Source of the DNA: an uncultured Burkholderiaceae bacterium
GTDB taxonomy: Bacteria; Pseudomonadota; Gammaproteobacteria; Burkholderiales; Burkholderiaceae_F
Direction: 5' to 3'
Assembly: GCA_944390675.1 (NCBI GenBank)
Contig: CALXQR010000002.1
Location: forward strand, 124,001 to 188,000
Length of the DNA: 64,000 bases
In this document: one piece after another, positions 54,747 to 64,000 of the stretch
Numbering within the stretch: position 1 is the stretch's first letter
Layout: each line of letters opens with the position of its first letter
Made by a program: the position numbers and the translations under genes
Notes under the pieces: generated by a model
The model's database searches: none
Seen by the model: the letters and a program-made list of their open reading frames with translations, nothing else
Told to the model about the DNA's origin: nothing

Positions 54747-55288
54747 TGAAGCGTTTTTTCGTCCGCAGGTTCTTCCTCTTCTTCGATAAAGTTGCTCACA
54801 AGGGGCTTGTCCGATACCTGCAAAAAGGACGGCACGACCACATCATCGTTGCCAGTGGCTTCCATGCCCTTTGTGACTGGCTCGACGTTTTTAACCGTGA
54901 TTTCAAATTTAAGACCGATGCCCGCTAACGGATGGTTGCCATCGAGCACCACAACGCCGTCGGCAATATCGGTGACGCGGTACGGACGATCAAGCGTCTC
55001 GCCGCGAATTTCCGTGTAGCTTAAACCCACCTCAACGCCTTCTTCAAAGTCTGTTTCCGGTCGGATAATGAGCGCCGTTTCATCATAGTCACCGAAAGCC
55101 TCTTCGGGCTCAAGCTGCACCGTGACCGTATCACCCGGCTTTTTGCCTTCAAGCGCTTTTTCGATCACAGGGAAAATATCGCTGTGACCGTGCAGATAAA
55201 CGAGTTCATCGGCCGACTCCAAAAGGCCGCCTTGAAGGTTGTACATTTTTGCCGAAATCGTCACCAGTGTGTCTTTTGCTACTTGCAT
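54743..55288 (-). CDS. slyD: FKBP-type peptidyl-prolyl isomerase, SlyD-like
   Basis: 181 aa. SlyD layout: split FKBP barrel ([20 protein letters not shown]) with an inserted chaperone flap ([14 protein letters not shown] to [10 protein letters not shown]) and [16 protein letters not shown]. The nickel-binding His-rich tail of E. coli SlyD is absent; instead the end is acidic ([13 protein letters not shown]). ATG 55288 is chosen over GTG 55291. It ends on the same CTAG as mutS, without a terminator between them. Confidence 0.9.
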   Translation of the reverse strand: MQVAKDTLVTISAKMYNLQGGLLESADELVYLHGHSDIFPVIEKALEGKKPGDTVTVQLEPEEAFGDYDETALIIRPETDFEEGVEVGLSYTEIRGETLDRPYRVTDIADGVVVLDGNHPLAGIGLKFEITVKNVEPVTKGMEATGNDDVVVPSFLQVSDKPLVSNFIEEEEEPADEKTLH

Positions 55289-55297
55289 CACAAGTCC

Positions 55298-55816
55298 TTA
55301 TTTCAAAATCGATTGTTTAGCCTTCTCGTACTCGGCCTCAGACAAAAGGCCCTTTTCAAAAAGCGTGGCCAAGTCTTTTAATTCTTTAACGCGCATCTCG
55401 TCGTTGCCAGGGTAATAGACGTTATTTTCGCCCAAGGGGTTGACACCGTAGCGGTTTGTGCCGCGCTGAGAACCAATTAAGCCGATCACAAGATAGGCGA
55501 TAAATTCAACGCCGGGGATAAAAAGCAGAATCGCCCACAAGCCGCTTGCGTCAAAGTCATGCAGACGGCGCACGGCTGCAGATACTGTGCTGAAAAGCGA
55601 AACTACGGAGAGCACCGCGTAGACTTTGCCCGCTTCGAAAATCTCAGGGCTTGCGTCCGCATCCTGAATGTCAAGCGACTGACCGGGCAGCATCGCGAAG
55701 CTGTAAAGCAGGTACGGCACACCGATGCGCACCACCATCCAAAAGGCAATCACCGCCCAAAAGCGGCCTCGGTTGATGCGACCTGAAAATGAGAAAAAAA
55801 GTTTAAGTATTTCCAT
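55298..55816 (-). CDS. DUF805 membrane protein with C-terminal SHOCT-like motif
   Basis: 172 aa. N-terminal FSGRINRGRFWAVIAFW is the standard opening of DUF805 proteins, followed by about four membrane helices and RRLHDFDASGLWAILLFIPG. The last 30 residues (LKDLATLFEKGLLSEAEYEKAKQSIL) form a SHOCT-type short helical motif that mediates oligomers. Function unknown. It is 10 bases upstream of slyD and may share its transcript. Confidence 0.85.
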   Translation of the reverse strand: MEILKLFFSFSGRINRGRFWAVIAFWMVVRIGVPYLLYSFAMLPGQSLDIQDADASPEIFEAGKVYAVLSVVSLFSTVSAAVRRLHDFDASGLWAILLFIPGVEFIAYLVIGLIGSQRGTNRYGVNPLGENNVYYPGNDEMRVKELKDLATLFEKGLLSEAEYEKAKQSILK

Positions 55817-55829
55817 TCTTTATGACAAA

Positions 55830-55860
55830 GGGAGCACGGCCGCGGCCTGCTCCCCTTTTT
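55830..55860. terminator. hairpin between bamC and the DUF805 gene
   Basis: GGGAGCA and TGCTCCC pair around GC-rich sequence that can itself pair (CGGCCGCGGCC). The minus strand, along which both flanking genes run, has only TTTG after it, while the plus strand has TTTTT; so it fits an end for bamC only weakly. Confidence 0.6.
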
Positions 55861-55881
55861 CTATCGATGTGAATAACCGAT

Positions 55882-57057
55882 TTACTTCGTCTGTTCGCTC
55901 AAAAGCGTCAGGATGCGCGGTGCCACACCCGTGGGATCAGCCTTGCCGTCGGGGCCAAGCACATGCACGCGGCATTCCGTGTCGGACAAGCGCTGCAAGT
56001 AAATCACGTACTGCGGCGCTTCCACAGGCTTATCACGTCCGAACGCGTTAGCCCAGAAGCCCTGTTCTTCACGCTTTTGTTCTTCATATTGTTCGTCGAG
56101 ATAACGAACCAGGAAGAAGCCTCTGGAGCGGTCGCGGTCTTCAACAGTAAAGCCCATGCGATCGATTGCCAAAGCCACACGGCGCCAGGCGCGTTCAAAG
56201 TCTTCACGGATGAAGATGCTCGTGGCAACGCCTTCGGCGTCCTGTTCAAGCTGGCTCACAGAATTTTCGGCCTGATAGGTCGTCAATTCCTTCACTTCTT
56301 CTTCGTGTTCAGCAGCAGACTTCTTCACCGCATCGGGATTGAATTCGCTGTTGATGCGCTGAGCCATGCGGGTGAGCATTTCGGCTTCAAGTTCCGGATC
56401 GGAAGGACCGGGCTGCCAAACGGTGGTTTCGTTGTCGCCGCCCAGTTGCTTGACAACTTCAACCATCGCGCGGTGCGTGATGAAGATGTCAGAGCCGCCG
56501 TCAGACGAGCGTTCGATACGGGCGCGATACTGATCGCGTTCGCCCGTGGAGTAAACCAAGTCAACCAAACGGCCCAACGTGCCGCGGATGATGTCCTGCG
56601 GAAGTTTGGCGCGGTTTTCCGCCCAGTTGGTTTCCATCACACCGGTGGTGGCATCCTGGCGAGAGAGCGACAGCCCCACCGTGGTCCAGAAGTCCTGCAT
56701 CACGGGCCAGACCATTTCAGGGGTAAGGCTCGTGTGAATCCAGCGGTTATTGCCTTCGCGGACAATCTTGGCGACTTCGCCCTGCGGCAAAATCATCTGC
56801 GCGTTCTGAGCGGCGTTAGTCGCTTGAGCGGCATCGGCCTGAGACTGCTGGCTTGCCCAAACCGTCTGCGGTCTGGAAGGCACAAGGTAGCGGTCCGATC
56901 CCGGCACAGAGCTTAAATCCGGCGGAATTTCAAGCGGCGCGCGAGAGTCGCTCGTTTCATATTGGATGCGGTCTTTACCGAAATCAATGGTCGAGCAGGC
57001 GGCAAGAGCCATGGGAAGAGCCATCACCAAACCCGTACGGACTACTTTTTTAATCAT
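55882..57057 (-). CDS. bamC: outer-membrane assembly lipoprotein BamC
   Basis: 391 aa. Lipoprotein signal with LAAC near residue 20, followed by the unstructured N-terminal stretch (DSRAPLEIPPDLSSVPGSDRY, the BamD-binding part in relatives) and two helix-grip domains (about 95-200 with WPVMQDFWTTVGLSL, and 275-391 with DFERAWRRVALAIDRMGF). Part of the Bam complex that inserts beta-barrels. An Ala/Gln-rich linker (residues 65-85) is longer than usual. ATG 57057 or GTG 57066 could start it. A dapA-bamC pair is common but dapA is not here. Confidence 0.9.
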   Translation of the reverse strand: MIKKVVRTGLVMALPMALAACSTIDFGKDRIQYETSDSRAPLEIPPDLSSVPGSDRYLVPSRPQTVWASQQSQADAAQATNAAQNAQMILPQGEVAKIVREGNNRWIHTSLTPEMVWPVMQDFWTTVGLSLSRQDATTGVMETNWAENRAKLPQDIIRGTLGRLVDLVYSTGERDQYRARIERSSDGGSDIFITHRAMVEVVKQLGGDNETTVWQPGPSDPELEAEMLTRMAQRINSEFNPDAVKKSAAEHEEEVKELTTYQAENSVSQLEQDAEGVATSIFIREDFERAWRRVALAIDRMGFTVEDRDRSRGFFLVRYLDEQYEEQKREEQGFWANAFGRDKPVEAPQYVIYLQRLSDTECRVHVLGPDGKADPTGVAPRILTLLSEQTK

Positions 57058-57181
57058 TTCGTTCACTCATTTGCGCGCCTGAAATCATCTGTGCGCGCCC
57101 TTTGCTTAAAAATAACCCGATTATTGTACCGATTTCAGCCGCCCGATGGGCGGCCGAAGGCCTTCAAATTTGAAACAAATC

Positions 57182-57832
57182 TCAAATCAGCACCCAAGTG
57201 ATCAGGCGCCTGGCAGTCCAAACGAACGGATGCATGAAATAAGTCAAAAAGCCTGAGACAATCAACACCACCAAAATGATCATTCCGTAGCGCTCAAGCT
57301 CGGCAAATTTCACCGCGGCCTGATAAGGCAGAATCATCGTGACGATGCGCCCGCCATCCAAAGGCGGCAGCGGCAAAAGGTTAAAGGCCATAAGGTAAAA
57401 ATTCACCATGACGCCCGCGAGCGTTAGATCCAAAAGCGACTGGGTGAGAAAACCGGTCACAAGGAAAATTTTTAAAAGCAGGAGCCACAGAAGGGCCTGC
57501 AGGAGGTTGCTCGCGGGACCCGCCAACGCCACCATGAGCATACCCTGACGGAACGGATGAAGGTTTCTCGTATTAATGGGCACGGGTTTTGCCCAGCCCA
57601 AAAGCACGCCGCCCAAACCTGTCATAAAAGAGCCCATCAAAAGAATCAACGGCACAATGATCGTGCCCACCAAATCAATGTGCGGGATGGGGTTAAGCGT
57701 CACTCTGCCCAGCATCCAGGCGGTGTTGTCGCCGTAGCGGCGCGCCACCCAGCCGTGGGCGGACTCGTGCATGGTGATCGCAAACAAAAGCGGTATCGCG
57801 TAAACCGCGATCTCATAAAGATGGTGCATCAT
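57182..57832 (-). CDS. M50 family site-2 protease-like membrane protein
   Basis: 216 aa, about six membrane helices. The zinc site HESAH (residues 22-26) is in the first helix and NLLPLPPLDGGRIV (Asp ligand) in a later one. This is the short M50B rhomboid-like group without PDZ or CBS domains. Its ATG overlaps the stop of the PHP-domain gene (TGATG), so the two are translationally coupled. Confidence 0.88.
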   Translation of the reverse strand: MMHHLYEIAVYAIPLLFAITMHESAHGWVARRYGDNTAWMLGRVTLNPIPHIDLVGTIIVPLILLMGSFMTGLGGVLLGWAKPVPINTRNLHPFRQGMLMVALAGPASNLLQALLWLLLLKIFLVTGFLTQSLLDLTLAGVMVNFYLMAFNLLPLPPLDGGRIVTMILPYQAAVKFAELERYGMIILVVLIVSGFLTYFMHPFVWTARRLITWVLI

Positions 57833-58668
57833 CAGCGGTCTTTCAATAGATCCAAAACGGTGGGCAAATAATCCGGCAGGGGCTCCTGCATCCCGGGCTC
57901 GGGTCTGCCGGGTTTAAAGCCATGGTAGTCGCTCCCGGTGCTTGCCAAAAAGCCCATGTTAAGCGCCACACGCGTGTAGCGTTCATTTTCAGCTTCAAAG
58001 TGGCTGCCCGTTGTCACTTCGATCGCGTCGCCTCCGAGCGCCTTGAATTCTTCGAGCAAATCAATCGTCGTCAAGGGCGCAGGGAAACTATAGCGCCCCG
58101 GGTGCGCCATCACCGCCACGCCTTCCGTGTCGCGGATAAAGCGCATCGCCTCAGGAAGCGTCATCCATTCGGTTTTCACATACGCGGGGCCGTCGTCTTT
58201 GAGATACTTTTCAAAAGCCTCATCTTCACTGCCCACGGTGCCGCGCTCAAGAAGCGCCAAGGCAAAGTGGCGCCGCGAAAGATTAAGCTTATTGCCCGCC
58301 AAAGCCAAGGCTTGCTCGTAGGTGTTATAGATACCCATCGCGTCAAATTTGGCGGCGATGGTTCTTGCGCGCTGATCGCGCTGACGGCTCAGCGACTCCG
58401 ACAACTCCCGATAGGGCTCAAACTTTTTGGGGCCGAGACTCACGACGTGAATCGTGCGGTTGCCCCAACTTACGGACAGTTCCACCCCATCGATAAAACG
58501 CATCCCCAGCCGCTCGGCTTCTTTTCTTGCCTCAGCTAAGCCCGCCACCGTATCGTGATCGGTGAGCGCCATCACTTCAACGCCATTGGCGTGCGCCTTG
58601 CGCACCACTTCCGTTGGCGACCATACCCCGTCACTCGCTGTCGAGTGCACATGCAAATCCATTCTCAT
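57832..58668 (-). CDS. rnm: PHP-domain phosphoesterase (RNase AM / 3',5'-nucleoside bisphosphate phosphatase)
   Basis: 278 aa. MDLHVHSTASDG, ALTDHDTVAGL, IDGVELSVSW, MAHPGRY and ASTGSDYHG give the trinuclear metal site of the YciV family, which removes 5' nucleotides from RNA and hydrolyses pAp. Three starts are possible: TTG 58680, ATG 58668 and ATG 58662; none has a clear ribosome site. Coupled to the M50 gene downstream. Confidence 0.9.
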   Translation of the reverse strand: MRMDLHVHSTASDGVWSPTEVVRKAHANGVEVMALTDHDTVAGLAEARKEAERLGMRFIDGVELSVSWGNRTIHVVSLGPKKFEPYRELSESLSRQRDQRARTIAAKFDAMGIYNTYEQALALAGNKLNLSRRHFALALLERGTVGSEDEAFEKYLKDDGPAYVKTEWMTLPEAMRFIRDTEGVAVMAHPGRYSFPAPLTTIDLLEEFKALGGDAIEVTTGSHFEAENERYTRVALNMGFLASTGSDYHGFKPGRPEPGMQEPLPDYLPTVLDLLKDR

Positions 58669-58727
58669 ATCAGCAGACAACCCATTACAATTTACCCGTT
58701 AACTTTAAACGATTTAACGAGTGATAG

Positions 58728-59258
58728 ATGGCGATTTTTTCAATTGCTGACAAGATTCCTGATGTGGACGGCTCGGCCTATGTTGACGAGACGGCAACGG
58801 TGACCGCAAATGTCACGCTTGCCAAAGACACAAGCGTTTGGCCCGGCGCAAGTCTCCGAGGCGACGAAGACGCGATTTTCGTGGGTGAAGGCAGCAATAT
58901 TCAAGACTGCGCGGTGCTGCATACCGATATCGGCAAGCCCTGCTGCGTGGGGCGCGGCGTCACCGTCGGGCACAGCGCCATTTTGCACAGCTGCACCGTG
59001 GGCGACAATAGCTTAATCGGTATGGGCGCTGTGATCCTCAATGGCTCGGTGATCGGTGCAGAAAGCCTCGTCGGAGCCGGAACACTCATCACAGAAAACA
59101 AAACTTTTCCCGACGGCGTCTTGATAATCGGCCGACCCGGCCGCATATTAAGAGAGTTAACGGACGAAGAAAAGGCGGCGATTCGCGCCAACGCCCGTCG
59201 GTATATTGAACAAAAAGAACTTTACATGCACCATAAAAAGCGCCTTGACAACGCTTAA
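58728..59258 (+). CDS. gamma carbonic anhydrase family protein (YrdA-like)
   Basis: 176 aa. Left-handed beta-helix from hexapeptide repeats (VWPGASLRGDEDAIFVGEGSNIQDCAVLH through VIGAESLVGAGTLI). The zinc His residues lie in VLHTD and GHSAILHSC. Some members are carbonic anhydrases, others ferripyochelin-binding-like proteins of unknown activity. First gene of a tight plus-strand cluster with hslO. Confidence 0.88.
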   Translation: MAIFSIADKIPDVDGSAYVDETATVTANVTLAKDTSVWPGASLRGDEDAIFVGEGSNIQDCAVLHTDIGKPCCVGRGVTVGHSAILHSCTVGDNSLIGMGAVILNGSVIGAESLVGAGTLITENKTFPDGVLIIGRPGRILRELTDEEKAAIRANARRYIEQKELYMHHKKRLDNA

Positions 59259-59266
59259 GGATAATC

Positions 59267-60175
59267 ATGACCCAAAACGACACACTTTTACGCTTTATCT
59301 TCAAACACACCCCGGTAAAGGGCGCTGCGGTGCGGCTCACGACCGCCTGGAAAGCCATGCGCCAATACCAAAATTGGCCCGAAAGCGTCACGCGTCTTAT
59401 GGGTGAGATGACCGCAGGGAGCCTCCTTTTAGCGAGTTCGCTTAAGTTCGAAGGGTCGCTCATTTTGCAGGTTCAAGGCGACGGCCCCGTGCGTTTGGCA
59501 ATCGTTGAGGTCAGAAACGGCCTCTTGGTTCGCGCAACGGTCAAGATGCACGAAGGCGAAGAAGTAACAGACAAAATGGGCATGAAGGAACTTTTAAACG
59601 CGCATGGCCGCGGACGCTGCGCCATCATGCTCGATCCCAAAGACCGCCGCGAAGGCGAGCCGCTTTATCAAGGCGTGGTGCCGCTCACGGGTGCGTCAAT
59701 GGCCGAGTCGCTCATGGGTTACATGGAGCAATCTGAGCAGATTCATACGAAACTGTGGCTCGCGGCCGATGAAAACGCCGCGGCGGGCCTGATGCTGCAG
59801 CAAATGCCAGACTTTGGCGGCAAGGACGAAGCGCTCGATCAAGGTGAAGAAAACGTCAACCGTATCGAAACGCTTGCTGCCACGATCACCGATGACGAAC
59901 TTATTTCCTTGAGCCCGGAAGAAGTCACACATCGGCTATTCTGGGAAGAAGCGCCTGAATTTTTTGAACCCGCCCAGCCCAAATTCGCCTGCACGTGCTC
60001 TCGCGAAAAAGTGGAAGCGATGATTAAGAATCTGGGCGAGGTGGAAGCGCTCGATATCGTTCGCGAAGAAGGCGAAATCAAAGTGACGTGCGACTTTTGC
60101 GGCCGCACGGAGCGCTTTACGGCCGAAGACGTGGTGAAGCTTTTTGATGACGGCACGGCCACGAAGGATAACTGA
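59267..60175 (+). CDS. hslO: redox-regulated chaperone Hsp33
   Basis: 302 aa. Oxidation-activated holdase. The C-terminal zinc switch has CTCSREK and CDFC (CxC and CxxC, about residues 244 and 276). The N-terminal core with RLMGEMTAGSLLLASSLKFEGSL and LYQGVVPL is standard. AAGGATAATC precedes the ATG. It is eight bases after the gamma carbonic anhydrase gene and eight bases before an unknown gene. Confidence 0.95.
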   Translation: MTQNDTLLRFIFKHTPVKGAAVRLTTAWKAMRQYQNWPESVTRLMGEMTAGSLLLASSLKFEGSLILQVQGDGPVRLAIVEVRNGLLVRATVKMHEGEEVTDKMGMKELLNAHGRGRCAIMLDPKDRREGEPLYQGVVPLTGASMAESLMGYMEQSEQIHTKLWLAADENAAAGLMLQQMPDFGGKDEALDQGEENVNRIETLAATITDDELISLSPEEVTHRLFWEEAPEFFEPAQPKFACTCSREKVEAMIKNLGEVEALDIVREEGEIKVTCDFCGRTERFTAEDVVKLFDDGTATKDN

Positions 60176-60183
60176 AACGCAAT

Positions 60184-61164
60184 ATGAAAACCGTTTTTAA
60201 GACAGACCCCAACCATAACGTGATGGGCTTTAAGTACGAGGGGCTCCAGGGGGGCTTTTACCTCTTAGGCAACCCCATTCTCGCCACCCTTAACGGTCCC
60301 TACCCGGTTCGCGGATTGTCGGCCGATGATGCAATCGAAAAGGTGCGCGCCATCACCGATGACTTCATTGAATCCACGGGCCGCAAAGAAGGCCTCATCG
60401 CCTGGGTATTTAAACTCATTGAAGAAGGCGACTGCGTCATCTACTCGGTCAATATCAATGCGGCGACTCGTGAACACACGGTCTCTAAACAACGCTTAAA
60501 AGATGTGCTCGATTCCTTTTTGCCGCAGCAGGTTAAAGGCGGCGTTGAGGTCGAGGGCTTTTACATTAAAGCCGATGGCGACAAAGTCTGGGCGTTTGAA
60601 CCGATTGAACACTTTTTGGTCTGCCTCATTCCGGATGAACGAGGCACCGCGCTCAACGTGCGCGTCTATCAGGCCGATCCCGCTTTGGCCGACATCATTG
60701 AATACGACCAAAACGCGGTGCTTGAGCATTTCATGAATGACGTGATGCCGAAAGTGGCCGAGCGCTTCCCGCAGCTCTCGCCCATGAATCATGCCAAACA
60801 AGCCGATCCGGAGCGACTTTTCGAAGACCTGATGTCGCTACTGGAAAATCCCGATGAGCATTTGCCCAAACGTGAAGTAACGCTTGAACTCACCGGTCAG
60901 CCTGCTGTCACAATGAGTCTTTCACACCTCTTTGGCTTCAGAGCCGTTAAAGAGGGTGAAAAGAAAACCGAACACCTCACGGTCTACTACGATGGGCACC
61001 ACTATTGGCTCTATAGCGTGACGCCCGGCGCGACCGAGGGCGAGACGCCGCTCATGACACTTGAGCAGATTACGCCTGAGCAAATCGTTGATCTGGCGCG
61101 CCGCATGGTTTGGGGACAAACCAAAGCTGACGAAGTGCTTCAGACGCAAAAGTGGATTAACTAA
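60184..61164 (+). CDS. unknown protein downstream of hslO
   Basis: 326 aa, not recognised. No signal or membrane helix. It mixes predicted strand and helix, with LLGNPILATLNGPYPVRGLSA near the N-terminus, an acidic central part, and LTVYYDGHHYWLYSVTPGA near residue 275. It starts eight bases after the hslO stop, so it is in that operon and may be related to protein or redox stress, but only by position. Confidence 0.7.
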   Translation: MKTVFKTDPNHNVMGFKYEGLQGGFYLLGNPILATLNGPYPVRGLSADDAIEKVRAITDDFIESTGRKEGLIAWVFKLIEEGDCVIYSVNINAATREHTVSKQRLKDVLDSFLPQQVKGGVEVEGFYIKADGDKVWAFEPIEHFLVCLIPDERGTALNVRVYQADPALADIIEYDQNAVLEHFMNDVMPKVAERFPQLSPMNHAKQADPERLFEDLMSLLENPDEHLPKREVTLELTGQPAVTMSLSHLFGFRAVKEGEKKTEHLTVYYDGHHYWLYSVTPGATEGETPLMTLEQITPEQIVDLARRMVWGQTKADEVLQTQKWIN

Positions 61165-61180
61165 ACACTGCAAAAATGAC

Positions 61181-61220
61181 AAAGCCGGCTGGCCGATAAA
61201 AACGGTTCGCCGGCTTTTTT
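61181..61220 (+). terminator. terminator of the hslO operon
   Basis: AAAGCCGGC pairs with GCCGGCTTT around 19 bases and ends in TTTTTT. Confidence 0.9.
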
Positions 61221-61234
61221 GTGCCGATTCAAAA

Positions 61235-62431
61235 TTAGGCGTTCATTCGCGTGAGCGCAATGGAAGCAAGCACCGCGGCGCCCGTGGCAATCGCCTTATC
61301 GTTGAAGTTAAACCGTTCGTTGTGAACAGGCGCTTCGTGCTCGGCGTCTTTCATGCCGAGACGGAAGAGGCACCCGGGGCGCTCCAGGAGCATAAAGGAG
61401 AAATCCTCCCCGCCCGTTGTTCTTTGGCATTCAAAGACGTGATCGGCGCCGATCGTCTCTTTGGCGACAGCCATCGCCGCTTCAACTTCCGCGGGCGTGT
61501 TGTACATCGCGGGATAGAGGCGAATGAATTTGGCGTTTGCCGTAATGCCGTAGGTCTGCGCGATGCCCGAAGCGATTTCTTTAATGCGGCGCTCAATCGT
61601 GTCACGCACTTCGGGTTCATAGCAGCGCGTTGTGCCGCGCAAAAGCGCTTTTTGCGGAATGACGCTTGTGCCGTTGGGGTCGCCCGCCTGCGCGCAGCCG
61701 ATCGAAACCACCGAGGCCAACTGGGGATTGACGGTACGAGAGACAATCGTCTGCAGTGCCATAATCGCCTCACCCATCGCGATCACCGGGTCACGCGCAA
61801 ATTGCGGGCGCGAGCCGTGGCCGCCCTTGCCTTCAAATTCGATTTCAAAAATATCGGCGTTCGCGGTCGCATAGCCCGAGATAAAACCGACCGTGCCCAC
61901 ATCAAGCGAAGGCTCAGCGTGCAGCGCATAGAATTCATCAATGCCGAAACGCTCCACCAAACCGTCTTCCACCATATGACGAGCACCCGCAAAACCTTCT
62001 TCACCGGGCTGGAAAATCGCAACCAAAGTGCCCGCGAAATCGCGGTGCGCCATGAAGTATTTCACCACGGCCAAAAGCGTTGCGACGTGACCGTCATGAC
62101 CGCAGGCGTGCATGTGCTTGGGACGACAACTTGCGTAAGGGGCGCCCGTGTTTTCGTTTAGGGGCAGCGCGTCGCTGTCGGCTCTCAAACCAATCGTGCG
62201 GCCAGGCCGGGTGCCTTTGATCGTGCAGACGACGCCGGCGACATCTTTGCCGCCCACGCGCGTGACAATATCTTCACAGCCAAAACGCTTTAACGCTTCA
62301 ACAATCGTTTTTTCGGTTTGTGTCAGATCCAAACCGATTTCGGGGTAATTGTGAATCACATGACGAATCTCAGCGGCCTCTTGAGCGCAAGCCTGCATCG
62401 CTTCAGGCTTCACAATAATGTGCTCGGACAT
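61235..62431 (-). CDS. M20 amidohydrolase (hippurate hydrolase type)
   Basis: 398 aa zinc hydrolase that removes acyl groups from amino acids. IRHVIHNYPEIGLDLTQTE, GLRADSDALPL, HACGHDGHVATLL, PGEEGFAGARHM, KGGHGSRP and TTGGEDFSFML are the family blocks in order. ATG 62431 follows AGGGGATTTGCC. It differs clearly from the AbgA-like paralog at 25.9 kb. Substrate unknown; N-acetylated or benzoylated amino acids are usual. Confidence 0.9.
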   Translation of the reverse strand: MSEHIIVKPEAMQACAQEAAEIRHVIHNYPEIGLDLTQTEKTIVEALKRFGCEDIVTRVGGKDVAGVVCTIKGTRPGRTIGLRADSDALPLNENTGAPYASCRPKHMHACGHDGHVATLLAVVKYFMAHRDFAGTLVAIFQPGEEGFAGARHMVEDGLVERFGIDEFYALHAEPSLDVGTVGFISGYATANADIFEIEFEGKGGHGSRPQFARDPVIAMGEAIMALQTIVSRTVNPQLASVVSIGCAQAGDPNGTSVIPQKALLRGTTRCYEPEVRDTIERRIKEIASGIAQTYGITANAKFIRLYPAMYNTPAEVEAAMAVAKETIGADHVFECQRTTGGEDFSFMLLERPGCLFRLGMKDAEHEAPVHNERFNFNDKAIATGAAVLASIALTRMNA

Positions 62432-62497
62432 GGCAAATCCCCTTACAAAAAAAATCAGTGATTTTTCAGTTATAACGAATTTGCGGCAAAGACGGCG

Positions 62498-62525
62498 AAA
62501 AAAAGCACTCAATGCTAGTGCTTTT
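62498..62525. terminator. terminator of eno-ftsB
   Basis: AAAAGCACT pairs perfectly with AGTGCTTTT around seven bases. On the minus strand the U-run is TTTTTTT, and it follows the ftsB stop by a few bases. Confidence 0.9.
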
Positions 62526-62528
62526 GCC

Positions 62529-62912
62529 TTATTTTTTGGTTTGACGCTTGGGATCGGTCGGGACAGGCGCGGGACGATAGAGAGGATCGTTCAGAATATC
62601 GGCGGGGATGGCGCTATCAGGCAGCACGCGCTGAGGTCTTTGAATACGGAAAAGCACTTCGCCGGGACGAACCATATTGAGGTCGTAGCGCGCGCGCTCT
62701 TCAATGGCATCGGCCCCTCGCACAAGCGAGCGCACTTCAGCGGCCAAGCGTTGGTTTTCTTCAAAAATTTGCGCGTTTTGCTCTTTAATCTCCGCCAATT
62801 CATCGGAGAGCGACAAAACGCGCAGGTAACCCCCTTGGCCGCCGATTAAAGGCCAAAGCATCAGAAGCAATAACGCAATCAAGACCTTGATGATCTTATC
62901 GGGCGTAATCAT
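62529..62912 (-). CDS. ftsB: cell division protein FtsB
   Basis: 127 aa. Single N-terminal membrane helix (VLIALLLLMLWPLIGG), a coiled coil (SDELAEIKEQNAQIFEENQRL), then DAIEERARYDLNMVRPGEVLF, the FtsB signature. It bridges FtsL and FtsQ at the division site. The C-terminal tail is Pro-rich. eno lies 28 bases upstream, the usual eno-ftsB order. Confidence 0.95.
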   Translation of the reverse strand: MITPDKIIKVLIALLLLMLWPLIGGQGGYLRVLSLSDELAEIKEQNAQIFEENQRLAAEVRSLVRGADAIEERARYDLNMVRPGEVLFRIQRPQRVLPDSAIPADILNDPLYRPAPVPTDPKRQTKK

Positions 62913-62940
62913 TCGCTTTGGCCTTCACAGGGTTCTTCAA

Positions 62941-64000
<1,060 letters not shown>

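Noticed and set aside
61061-62161. 366-codon open frame antisense to the M20 amidohydrolase
   Set aside because: It is an Arg/His-rich shadow frame; the minus-strand protein has all M20 motifs.

Overview
The window looks like chromosomal core DNA of a betaproteobacterium of the order Burkholderiales, most like the gut family Sutterellaceae. This is inferred from protein resemblance and gene order (nadE-glnB, hemC-hemD, trmJ/suhB, pepA-holC-valS, eno-ftsB, a bamC-like lipoprotein gene), not from a database search. By eye the base composition is even and moderately GC-rich, with AT-rich intergenic gaps. I see no rRNA, CRISPR array, prophage or intact insertion sequence. Genes are dense, lie on both strands in short operons, and mostly end in clear intrinsic terminators.

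Region 1-11.5 kb: argG (cut by the left edge), a NUDIX hydrolase, an AI-2E family permease, a three-gene cluster of unknown purpose (unknown protein, WYL regulator, metallophosphoesterase), the nitrogen/NAD pair nadE-glnB, family II pyrophosphatase, and hemC-hemD. Region 11.5-24.8 kb: argH, a PLP aminotransferase, a CstA-type transporter, relA with a small membrane protein, an RhlE-type helicase, a lipoprotein gene with a probable frameshift, leuC-leuD, a tRNA-dihydrouridine synthase and a tRNA with anticodon CAT. Region 24.8-39 kb: an unknown exported protein, an AbgA-like amidohydrolase, an M15 peptidase, a CNNM/CorC protein, pyrD, a nitroreductase, a D-threonine aldolase-like enzyme, a U32 protein, GNAT and VOC proteins, then the ornithine decarboxylase operon speF-potE.

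Region 39-51 kb: pepA-holC-unknown-valS, twin DmpA-type peptidases (one exported, one cytosolic), an MFS transporter, and a scarred stretch (48.1-48.95 kb) that holds a complete-looking tryptophan attenuator followed only by the stump of a transporter gene; then an unknown protein, a GrpB-fold protein and tRNA-Ser. Region 51-64 kb: trmJ, suhB, mutS, slyD, a DUF805 protein, bamC, an M50 peptidase, a PHP phosphoesterase, a gamma carbonic anhydrase-like protein, hslO with an unknown partner, an M20 amidohydrolase, ftsB and eno (cut by the right edge).

The strongest discoveries are regulatory RNAs and leader peptides. Ahead of speF lies a 44-codon leader ORF that keeps nine residues, in register, of the E. 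coli ornithine-sensing arrest peptide SpeFL but has a cysteine-rich tail. At 48.3 kb a leader peptide with three consecutive Trp codons sits in a textbook attenuator with no intact target gene. Also notable are a NadE whose glutaminase domain has lost its catalytic glutamate, an A7 tract that breaks a lipoprotein signal peptide, and an intergenic region after cstA with an orphan terminator and overlapping small-ORF and sRNA candidates.
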